Assembly: GCA_046727955.1 (NCBI GenBank)
Contig: JBKPDO010000132.1
Location: 1 to 23,239, forward strand
Source: DASVXQ01 sp046727955
Lineage (GTDB): Bacteria > Actinomycetota > CALGFH01
DNA length: 23,239 nucleotides
Direction of reading: 5' to 3'
The notes under the pieces were generated by a model. It was not told where the DNA came from. It was given only the letters and a program-made list of their open reading frames with translations, and did not search any database. The position numbers were made by a program, and so were the translations under genes. Below, piece after piece: positions 15,070 to 23,239 of this stretch; position 1 is the stretch's first letter, and every line of letters begins with the position of its first letter.

Positions 15070-15112
15070 ATCGCGATGGATCAACGATATATCGGAATGC
15101 ATCGAGTTGCAA
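15070..15112 (-). promoter_or_regulatory. padR promoter with palindromic operator
   Basis: On the minus strand TTGCAA (+ coordinates 15107-15112) and TATCGT (15084-15089) are spaced 17 bp apart as -35 and -10. CGATATATCG (15085-15094) is a perfect 10-bp palindrome covering the -10 box. ATCGCGAT (15070-15077) is a second perfect palindrome downstream, and ATGCAT (15097-15102) lies in the spacer. This AT-rich cluster stands out in a 70% GC window and looks like an autoregulatory PadR operator. PadR binding is inferred. Confidence 0.6.
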
Positions 15113-15490
15113 CGCGGAGGACGCCTGCGTCCCCCGCAGACCCCCCGATGAGGGTGCGACTTCGAGGGTGCGACTTCGTCGCGATCAGGTGCAGTTGAAG
15201 CCGGGGCGCAGCGCCGGGCCGCTTTGGGGGGAATGCGGGGGGCGTCCCCGGCAGAACTAGGAGTTTTGAGCTAGCCTGACTTGCCGACGCCTGGGCGTGG
15301 TGGTTGAATGCGCTGTCGGCAGCGCCCGACGTTGTTGGTGGCCGGCTTTTCGTTTGCGCCAACACTTCGACGTAGGGGTCCGTCTCGCGGTCAGGGAAGG
15401 CACCCGCTCCGCCGGGTACCGGAAGCGATCCGGGTGGTCTCCACCTGTTCCTTAGAGAGCAGGTGCAAACGTCGGACCGGTCACGGCACT

Positions 15491-15520
15491 CGTGGAGCGC
15501 TGCCGAAAGCGCGCTCCACG
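15491..15520. promoter_or_regulatory. 10-bp inverted repeat upstream of rarA
   Basis: CGTGGAGCGC (15491-15500) pairs perfectly with GCGCTCCACG (15511-15520) around a 10-nt spacer, about 50 bp before the rarA start and just upstream of its likely promoter. It could be an operator bound by a dimer, or a hairpin ending upstream transcription. Confidence 0.5.
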
Positions 15521-15559
15521 GCGCACGGGCCGGACGGGCCGGGCCTCTCGCCGACCCGA

Positions 15560-15565
15560 TAGCAT
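15560..15565 (+). promoter_or_regulatory. -10 box for leaderless rarA transcription
   Basis: TAGCAT (15560-15565) lies six bases before the rarA ATG at 15572. A transcript starting about 7 nt after the box would begin at the A of the ATG. No Shine-Dalgarno sequence precedes the start, which fits a leaderless mRNA, a common class in actinobacteria. No clear -35 is present. Confidence 0.45.
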
Positions 15566-15571
15566 GGCCAT

Positions 15572-17029
15572 ATGGACCTTTTCTCGGCTCGGGCCGCCGA
15601 GATCGGCATGGAGACGGCGCCGCTGGCGGCCCGAATGCGCCCTCGGACCCTCGACGAGTTCGTGGGCCAGCCGCACGTGCTCGGGCCTGGCAGCGCGCTG
15701 CGTGCCCTGATCGAGGCGGACGAGCTGCGCTCGGTCATCCTGTGGGGACCGGCCGGGACCGGCAAGACCTCCCTGGCCCACATCGTCGCCGGAGCGACGC
15801 GCTCGCAGTTCGAGGAGCTCTCGGCCACCAGCGCCGGGGTCAAGGACGTGCGCGCGGTGCTGGAGGCGGCACGCACGCGGCTCGGCGCCAGCGGCCGGCG
15901 CACGATCCTGTTCATCGACGAGATCCACCGCTTCAACAAGGCCCAGCAGGATGCGCTGCTGCCCGGCGTCGAGGACCGCACGGTGGTGCTCATCGGCGCC
16001 ACCACCGAGAACCCGTTCTTCGCGCTCAACACCCCGCTGATGAGCAGGTCGCTGCTGTTCCGCCTCGAGCCGCTCGATCCCGAGGGGCTGAAGACCATCG
16101 TCAGGCGGGCGCTGACCGACCGAGAGCGGGGGCTCGGCCGCAGCGGGATCGCCCTCGACGACGACGCCCTCGACCACCTCGTCGAGCGCGCCGACGGCGA
16201 CGCCCGCCACGCCCTCAACGCGCTGGAGGCCGCCGCCCTGGTGGTATCCAGCCGCCCCGGCAGCCCCGGCAGCCCCGGCAGCCCCGGCGCCCGTGGTGAC
16301 CGTGGTGCCCCCGGTGCCCCTGGTGCCCCCGACACCCGCGACGGCGCGGGGGAGAGCACCGTTCCGGCCCGCATCACCCTCCAGGACATCGAAGAGGCGC
16401 TGCAGCGGCCCCGGGTCACCTACGACCGCGCCGGCGACGAGCACTACGACGTGGCGAGCGCGTTCATCAAGTCGATCCGCGGCTCCGACCCGGACGCGGC
16501 CGTGCACTACCTGGCCCGCATGCTCGAGGCTGGCGAGGACCCCCGCTTCATCGCCCGCCGCCTGGTGATCTCCGCCAGCGAGGACGTCGGCCTGGCCGAC
16601 CCGCAGGCGCTGCCGCTGGCGGTGGCGGCGTTCCAGGCGCTTGAGTTCATCGGCCTGCCCGAGGCGCAGCTGAACCTTGCCGAGGCGACCGTGTACCTGG
16701 CGCTGGCGCCCAAGTCCAACAGCGCCATGCGCGCCCTCGGGGCCGCCGCCGAGGAGCTGCGGGCGCAGCGCCCCGGCCGCGTGCCGAGCCATCTGCAGAG
16801 CGCGACCTTCTCCGGTGAGCGGGCGCTCGGCATCGGCGTCGGCTATGTGTACCCGCACGACCATCCCGGGCACTGGGTGCCGCAGCGCTACCTGCCGGAG
16901 GGCCTCGAGGGCGGCTACTATCGCCCCAACGATCAGGGACGCGAGCCCGATCTGGCCGACCAATGGCGGCGCCGGCACGGTAGACTGCCCGCCACCGAGT
17001 CGAGCGATACCGAGGAGCCGAGCACGTGA
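15572..17029 (+). CDS. rarA: RarA/MgsA replication-associated AAA+ ATPase
   Basis: RarA (MgsA, related to eukaryotic WRNIP1) is a tetrameric AAA+ ATPase acting at stalled replication forks. The 485-residue product has Walker A GPAGTGKT (59-66), Walker B DEIHRF (116-121) followed by NKAQQDALLPGVE, sensor GATTENPFF, and the C-terminal tetramerisation region ending SATFSGERALGIGVGYVYPHDHPG. Residues 230-253 are an unusual Gly-X-Y insert (eight triplets) in the linker after the AAA+ lid, which explains the slightly long protein. The ATG has no ribosome binding site and lies 6 bp after a -10 box. The stop overlaps the next start. Confidence 0.95.
   Translation: MDLFSARAAEIGMETAPLAARMRPRTLDEFVGQPHVLGPGSALRALIEADELRSVILWGPAGTGKTSLAHIVAGATRSQFEELSATSAGVKDVRAVLEAARTRLGASGRRTILFIDEIHRFNKAQQDALLPGVEDRTVVLIGATTENPFFALNTPLMSRSLLFRLEPLDPEGLKTIVRRALTDRERGLGRSGIALDDDALDHLVERADGDARHALNALEAAALVVSSRPGSPGSPGSPGARGDRGAPGAPGAPDTRDGAGESTVPARITLQDIEEALQRPRVTYDRAGDEHYDVASAFIKSIRGSDPDAAVHYLARMLEAGEDPRFIARRLVISASEDVGLADPQALPLAVAAFQALEFIGLPEAQLNLAEATVYLALAPKSNSAMRALGAAAEELRAQRPGRVPSHLQSATFSGERALGIGVGYVYPHDHPGHWVPQRYLPEGLEGGYYRPNDQGREPDLADQWRRRHGRLPATESSDTEEPST
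16259..16330 (+). repeat. collagen-like Gly-X-Y insert in rarA
   Basis: Twenty-four codons read GSP three times, GAR, GDR, then GAP three times. The first part is a 9-bp tandem repeat of GGCAGCCCC and the last a near-repeat of GGTGCCCCC. It interrupts an otherwise conserved protein in frame. Confidence 0.85.
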
Positions 17030-17427
17030 GCTGGCTGGCCATCGCCTGGACCATCGTCGCCTTCCTGGTAGGCGCGCTGGTCGTCGTCCTGTGCGTCGTG
17101 ATGGCCAACGTGTTCCGGGTCATCACCTCCACCAAGGAGCTGATCGACGGCGTGACCAGGCAGACGGTGCCGCTGCTCGGCGAGGTCGGGACGACGGTGT
17201 CCCTGGTCAACCAGGAGCTGAGCCGGGTCGACGGCATCCTCGCGACCGCCGAGACGGCCACCGCCACGGTTGGTAACGTGGTCAACGTGGTCTCCAGCAC
17301 CGTCACCAGCCCGCTGGTCAGGCTGAGCGCGTTCGCCTGGGGCCTGCGCCGGGCGATCAGCAGGGCCGGCGAGGAGGACGAGGAGCCGCGGTCGGGTCGG
17401 GGACGGCGCAGCCGGAGGCGCCGATGA
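17026..17427 (+). CDS. DUF948-family membrane protein
   Basis: This 133-residue protein has an N-terminal transmembrane helix (about 5-28), a helical, probably coiled-coil middle with regularly spaced Val/Leu (about 30-100), and a short tail that is first acidic (EEDEEP) and then strongly basic (RGRRSRRRR). The length, layout and position between rarA and alaS fit DUF948, whose function is unknown. The GTG overlaps the rarA stop, and GAGGAG (17012-17017) is 8 nt upstream. Its own stop overlaps the next ATG. Confidence 0.85.
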   Translation: MSWLAIAWTIVAFLVGALVVVLCVVMANVFRVITSTKELIDGVTRQTVPLLGEVGTTVSLVNQELSRVDGILATAETATATVGNVVNVVSSTVTSPLVRLSAFAWGLRRAISRAGEEDEEPRSGRGRRSRRRR

Positions 17428-17672
17428 AGCGAATCTTCTGGACGCTGTTCGGGCTCGGCCTGGGCGCGGTGATCGGCATCGGCGTGATGCGCTGGGCGAG
17501 CAGGACCGCCGAGCGGCTCACGCCGCAGTCGGTGGGCCGGCGTGCCCTGGACGCCGCGCGGGATTGGCGTGAGCGGCTCGCCGACGCGCTGGAAGAGGGA
17601 CGAGCGGCCATGGCCGAGCGCGAGGCCGAGCTGCGAGCTCAGCTCGTCGAGCCGGGGGACGAGGCAGGCTAG
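17424..17672 (+). CDS. small membrane protein, DUF6167-like
   Basis: An 82-residue protein with an N-terminal hydrophobic helix (about 4-22), the segment LTPQSVGRRALDAA, and an amphipathic Ala/Glu/Arg-rich helix with MAEREAELRAQL. These features and the place just before alaS match the Streptomyces DUF6167 proteins as I remember them. The ATG overlaps the DUF948 stop (ATGA), so the two small membrane proteins are probably made together. The function is unknown. Confidence 0.8.
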   Translation: MKRIFWTLFGLGLGAVIGIGVMRWASRTAERLTPQSVGRRALDAARDWRERLADALEEGRAAMAEREAELRAQLVEPGDEAG

Positions 17673-17736
17673 CCGCCCTGGCCCGGCTCGGCGGGAACCC
17701 GAGAGCTTTCGAGTCGACGCGCAGAGGTCCATGAAG

Positions 17737-20388
<2,652 letters not shown>

Positions 20389-20392
20389 CCGC

Positions 20393-20845
20393 ATGACCCG
20401 CCGCGTGCTCGCGCTCGACGTCGGCAGCCGCCGGCTCGGGGTCGCCGTGTCGGACCCCACCGGCACCGTGGCGACGCCGCTCGTCACCTTGCCGCGGCGC
20501 GGCCCGGCCGAGGACGCGAGCGCGATCGGGCGGCTGGCCGCCGACCATGGCGCCACTATGGTGGTGGCCGGGCTGCCGGTCAGCCTCTCTGGCCGTGAGG
20601 GCCCGGCCGCCCGGTCGGTACGCGCCTACGTCGACGAGCTCCGGGCTCGTCTCCCGGAGATCGCCTTCGAGCTGGCCGACGAGCGCCTGTCGACCGTCGC
20701 GGCCGAGCGCGCGCTGGTCGAGAGCGGGGTCCGCCGTCGCGCCCGCCGAGGGGTGGTCGACCAGGTCGCCGCCAGCGTCTTCCTGCAGGCCTGGCTGGAC
20801 GCCCGCCGTGCCGCTGCGACCGGCGATCCCCGAGGGGAGCGGTGA
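20393..20845 (+). CDS. ruvX: RuvX/YqgF, putative Holliday junction resolvase and pre-16S rRNA nuclease
   Basis: The YqgF family has an RNase H fold and takes part in 16S rRNA 5'-end maturation; a resolvase role has also been proposed. The 150-residue product has family length. It shows LALDVGSRRLGVAVSDP with Asp9, GLPVSLSGREGPAA, DERLSTVAAER with Glu97, and VVDQVAAS with Asp123, giving the expected acidic metal-binding residues. It starts 4 bp after alaS, and its TGA overlaps the mltG GTG, so it belongs to the alaS-ruvX-mltG-aroE unit common to actinobacteria. Confidence 0.94.
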   Translation: MTRRVLALDVGSRRLGVAVSDPTGTVATPLVTLPRRGPAEDASAIGRLAADHGATMVVAGLPVSLSGREGPAARSVRAYVDELRARLPEIAFELADERLSTVAAERALVESGVRRRARRGVVDQVAASVFLQAWLDARRAAATGDPRGER

Positions 20846-22239
20846 GCGGCGTGGGCCGGCGGCGTGACTGGCTCGAGGACCCCGACGACGGCGGCGGGTC
20901 CTGGCTCGACCAGCTCACTGGCGAGATCCCGCAGGTCGACGACCGTGCGGCGCCGGATCCGCGGGCCGGCGCCAGCCGTGGCCGGCGGCCGCAGCCCGCC
21001 CAGCCGCCCCTGGCCCAGCCGCCCCTGGCCCAGCCGCCCCTGGCCCAGCCGGACCGCCGTGCGCAGCTCCCGTCGGCGTTCCAGCCCGCGCCGGCCGAGC
21101 CTCCAGCCGACACCCCCTTCGAGGAGCTGCTGGGGCTGGGCGACGAGCCGGCCGCGGACACGCAGGGCCAGCCATCCGGCCGCGTCTCGGGGCGCAGGAG
21201 CGCGCGGCTGGAGCGGCGCCGCCGCCACCACCGGCGGCTGCGTGGCGTCGTCGTCTTCCTGCTGCTCATGTCGGTGGTCTCTGGCGTGACCTACCAGGCG
21301 TACCGGCTCACGGCGCACCGCCCACCGAAGATCCGGCCGGGCCTGCCGGTCACCTTCACGGTCCAGGCGGGCGACGGCAGCCTCGACATCGGCAAGGCGC
21401 TGGAGCGCGACGGAGTGGTCGACAGCGCCGGCCGCTTCCGCGCCGTCGCCCAGGAGCGCGGCGTCGACGCCGCCCTGAAGCCAGGCACCTACCGCCTCCA
21501 GACCGGGATGAGCGTGGACGCGGTCATCGACATCCTGGTCCGCGGCCCCAACCTGGGCCCTGGGTTCACCATCCCGGAGGGCTTCACGGTGGCGCAGATC
21601 GTTGACCGCCTCGCCGCCACACGCCGTTTCCCCAGGGCCGAGATCGTCAAGGCGCTCAGCAGCCCGGAGCTGGACGTCCCGTTCCGCCCCAAGGGCGTGA
21701 AGATCCTCGAGGGCCTGCTCTTCCCCCAGACCTATCAGATCAACAAGGAGGACACCCCGGTCACGGTCCTCCAGCAGATGCTCGACCAGCTCCAGTCGGT
21801 GACCTCCAGGTACGACCTGCGGGCGGCGCCCGCGCACCTCACCCCCTACCAGGCCCTGATCGTGGCCAGCATCATCGAGCGCGAGGCCAAGGTGCCCGCC
21901 GACCGCCCCAAGATCGCCCGCGTCATCTACAACCGACTGGCCAGGCACCAGCGGCTCCAGATCGACGCCACGGTGCAGTACGCCCTGCACACCAACTGGC
22001 GACTGAGCACCAAGGACCTGGCCGTCAACTCGCCCTACAATACCTATGCGCACGAGGGTCTGCCGCCGACGCCGATCGCCTCGCCCGGCGAGGATTCCAT
22101 CAGGGCGGCGCTGCACCCGGCCGCCGGGCCGTGGCTGTACTACGTGCTGATCTCCAAGGACGGGCGCCACGCCTTCACCAGCGATCCGGACGAGTTCGCC
22201 CGGCTGAAGCAGGACGCCCGCAGGAAGGGACTGCTGTAG
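20842..22239 (+). CDS. mltG: endolytic murein transglycosylase MltG
   Basis: MltG cleaves nascent glycan strands in the periplasmic space and sets their length. The 465-residue protein has a long cytoplasmic N-terminal region (about 1-132) with a Pro/Ala/Gln repeat and a basic cluster, one transmembrane helix (about 134-152), a LysM-like part, then the YceG catalytic domain. That domain contains ASIIEREAKVP (Glu346, Glu348 region) and VIYNRLARHQRLQIDATVQY. The C terminus is complete. The GTG overlaps the ruvX stop, and GAGGGGAG (20832-20839) lies just upstream. The disordered cytoplasmic tail is usual for actinobacterial MltG; its repeat is not something I recognise. Confidence 0.94.
   Translation: MSGVGRRRDWLEDPDDGGGSWLDQLTGEIPQVDDRAAPDPRAGASRGRRPQPAQPPLAQPPLAQPPLAQPDRRAQLPSAFQPAPAEPPADTPFEELLGLGDEPAADTQGQPSGRVSGRRSARLERRRRHHRRLRGVVVFLLLMSVVSGVTYQAYRLTAHRPPKIRPGLPVTFTVQAGDGSLDIGKALERDGVVDSAGRFRAVAQERGVDAALKPGTYRLQTGMSVDAVIDILVRGPNLGPGFTIPEGFTVAQIVDRLAATRRFPRAEIVKALSSPELDVPFRPKGVKILEGLLFPQTYQINKEDTPVTVLQQMLDQLQSVTSRYDLRAAPAHLTPYQALIVASIIEREAKVPADRPKIARVIYNRLARHQRLQIDATVQYALHTNWRLSTKDLAVNSPYNTYAHEGLPPTPIASPGEDSIRAALHPAAGPWLYYVLISKDGRHAFTSDPDEFARLKQDARRKGLL
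20998..21051 (+). repeat. 15-bp in-frame tandem repeat in mltG (AQPPL)
   Basis: GCCCAGCCGCCCCTG is repeated three times exactly (20998, 21013, 21028), then a 9-base partial copy. It encodes Ala-Gln-Pro-Pro-Leu units at residues 53-67 of the cytoplasmic tail of MltG. Confidence 0.92.
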
Positions 22240-22241
22240 CC

Positions 22242-23123
22242 GTGCCGGTCGCGGCCGTGCTGGGCTGGCCTTTGACCCACACCCTCTCGCCCCGGCTCCA
22301 CCAGGCCGCCTACCGCGCCGCGGGCCTGGAGGGGTGGCGCTACCTGGCCCGCCCCACCCCGCCAGAGGAGCTGGCCACGGCCCTGCGGGAGGTGCGGTCC
22401 GGGGCGCTGGCCAGCGTCAACCTCACCACGCCCCACAAAGAGGCGGTCGTCCCCCTGCTCGACGCGCTCGAGCCGCCCGCTGGCGCGCTCGGCGCGGTCA
22501 ACACGGTGTGGCGCGCGGACGGCCCGCCCGCCTTGACCGGGGCTAACACCGACGTGGCCGGGGCGCTGTGGGCGCTGGACCGGCAGCTCGGGCTGGCGGG
22601 CGACGGCTGGGACGGCCGCGGGCCGGCGCTGCTGCTCGGCACCGGTGGAGCCGCGCTGGCGGTGGCGCTCGCCTGGGCCCGCCTGGCCGAGGCGCGGCGC
22701 CTCCGCGGCCTGCAGACCTGCCCGCTCACCATCGCCGGGCGCAGTCCCGAGCGCGCCGAACGGGTGGCCGCGCACGCCGGTATGGGCGCCGTGAAGATCG
22801 GCTGGGCCGAGGCCGCCGAGGCGGTCGGCACCGCCGCCGTGGTGGTGCAGGCCACCACGCTCACGGCCAGGGGGGAGCCGGTCCCCGGGCAAGACCGCCT
22901 GCCGCCTGGCGCGCGCGTGCTGGACCTCAACTACGGCCCCTCCGCGCAGGGTCTGGTCAGCGCCGCCCGCCGGGCCGGCGGGGCCGCCACCGCCGATGGC
23001 CTGGGCATGCTCTGCGCGCAGGCCGCCGAGGCGGTGACCAGGATGACCGGCATCCAGCCCGACTTCGCGGCGATGGCCGCGGCCGTCGGCCTCGAGTTGC
23101 CGGAGGTGGCCGAGTCAGCTTGA
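22242..23123 (+). CDS. aroE: shikimate 5-dehydrogenase
   Basis: AroE reduces 3-dehydroshikimate with NADPH in aromatic amino acid synthesis. The 293-residue product has the substrate segment GWPLTHTLSP, NLTTPHK with catalytic Lys66, GANTD with Asp104, the nucleotide-binding LLLGTGGAALAVALA, and the C-terminal GLGMLCAQAAEA. The usual HSLSP serine is threonine here, and GAGGA is GTGGA; both are mild changes, so the enzyme is probably active. GTG at 22242 gives the family's normal N terminus and has AGGAAGGGA (22222-22230); a longer frame starting inside mltG is rejected. It lies 2 bp after mltG, and a hairpin element follows its stop. Confidence 0.92.
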   Translation: MPVAAVLGWPLTHTLSPRLHQAAYRAAGLEGWRYLARPTPPEELATALREVRSGALASVNLTTPHKEAVVPLLDALEPPAGALGAVNTVWRADGPPALTGANTDVAGALWALDRQLGLAGDGWDGRGPALLLGTGGAALAVALAWARLAEARRLRGLQTCPLTIAGRSPERAERVAAHAGMGAVKIGWAEAAEAVGTAAVVVQATTLTARGEPVPGQDRLPPGARVLDLNYGPSAQGLVSAARRAGGAATADGLGMLCAQAAEAVTRMTGIQPDFAAMAAAVGLELPEVAESA

Positions 23124-23131
23124 TACCGGTG

Positions 23132-23183
23132 ACCATGGCACAGGCGCTCTTGGGGGGCCGTGGGGGGGGCGAGCTCCCCCCCC
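23132..23183 (+). repeat. dispersed 3'-end hairpin element, copy 3
   Basis: The element starts 8 nt after the aroE stop. The same head ACCATGGCACAGGCGCTCTT (23132-23151) and GGGGGG plus CCGT are present. The hairpin is changed to eight G (23162-23169), CGAGCT, eight C (23176-23183), and the closing ATGG is absent. Longer homopolymers may be true divergence or sequencing error near the window end. Confidence 0.88.
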
Positions 23184-23197
23184 AAAGGGAGAACATA

Positions 23198-23239
23198 CCC
23201 CCCCCCGGGATCCCGCCCCCGCCCCCCCCCCCCCCCGGC
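23198..23239. other. cytosine-homopolymer tract at the window end
   Basis: Runs of 9 C (23198-23206), 5 C (23216-23220) and 15 C (23222-23236) surround the palindrome CGGGATCCCG (23206-23215). No coding sense is seen. A 15-base C run is atypical even for this genome and is most simply a contig-end assembly artefact. Confidence 0.6.

Larger units (their letters stand above)
15113..15571. other. padR-rarA intergenic region rich in hairpins; candidate structured RNA
   Basis: I see no convincing gene in about 460 bp. There is a 14-bp direct repeat AGGGTGCGACTTCG (15151 and 15165). Then a possible 192-nt domain is closed by CCGACG (15284-15289) with CGTCGG (15470-15475). It holds four local stems: GCGCTG-TCGG-CAGCGC (15310-15325); TGTTGGTG (15333-15340) with CGCCAACA (15357-15364); ACCCG (15402-15406) with CGGGT (15413-15417), extended by GG/CC; and CACCTG (15442-15447) with CAGGTG (15460-15465). 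GC-rich DNA makes chance stems common, so this is only a candidate. It does not match the T-box, cobalamin, TPP, FMN or SRP RNA signatures I know. Confidence 0.35.

Noticed and set aside
15125..15158. Possible actinobacterial 6C RNA (CTGCG-TCCCC-CGCAG stem next to a C6 run)
   Set aside because: The 6C motif needs two hairpins each with at least six C in the loop. Only one loop is C-rich, and the neighbouring C run does not sit in a good stem.
15421..15465. T-box-like GGGTGG upstream of a hairpin
   Set aside because: The full T-box sequence GGGTGGNACCGCG is absent, rarA is not a target of tRNA sensing, and no specifier loop was found.

Overview
The window is about 70% G+C and carries one of the most conserved housekeeping neighbourhoods of the Actinomycetota. 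The order is (ruvA)-ruvB-yajC-[HD protein]-secD-secF-apt-rel-dtd-ppi(inverted)-MBL hydrolase-hisS-aspS-padR(inverted)-rarA-DUF948-DUF6167-alaS-ruvX-mltG-aroE. The order, the GTG starts, the Rel/PPIase/glyoxalase-II/hisS block and the DUF948 plus DUF6167-like pair before alaS all point to an actinobacterium. I cannot name a genus. The HD gene inside the sec operon and several repeat-rich protein tails suggest a lineage outside the well-known Mycobacterium and Streptomyces groups (inference).

Layout. Positions 1-1197: the tail of a gene, probably ruvA, coupled to ruvB (Holliday junction migration). Positions 1198-5607: a good sigma70-type promoter, two 5'-UTR hairpins, then yajC, an HD phosphohydrolase-like protein, secD and secF (protein export). 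Positions 5640-8739: apt (purine salvage) and a bifunctional Rel (ppGpp synthesis and hydrolysis). Positions 8904-10214: dtd and a convergent membrane-anchored cyclophilin. Positions 10500-14340: MBL hydrolase, hisS and aspS, all overlapping, ended by a strong hairpin shared with the convergent padR (14436-15050). Positions 15051-15571: a 521-bp non-coding stretch with palindromes and several hairpins. Positions 15572-23123: an unbroken co-directional run rarA, DUF948, DUF6167-like, alaS, ruvX, mltG, aroE, mostly with stop/start overlaps.

No tRNA, rRNA, CRISPR array, transposase, phage gene or defence system was found, and every protein gene looks intact. The less ordinary material is as follows. 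(1) A dispersed element of about 55 bp occurs three times, each just after a stop codon (HD gene, rel, aroE) and in the same orientation. It has an almost invariant 20-base head and a G6/C6 hairpin. (2) A candidate structured RNA or regulatory region lies between padR and rarA, and rarA itself appears to be leaderless. (3) An HD-domain protein with an N-terminal ERQAG repeat is translationally coupled to yajC. (4) In-frame tandem repeats recur in low-complexity parts of otherwise conserved proteins (RuvA? tail, HD protein, HisRS tail, a collagen-like insert in RarA, MltG), and a three-copy 16-bp repeat sits directly before secD. The final ~40 bases are a cytosine-rich tract that may be a contig-end artefact.
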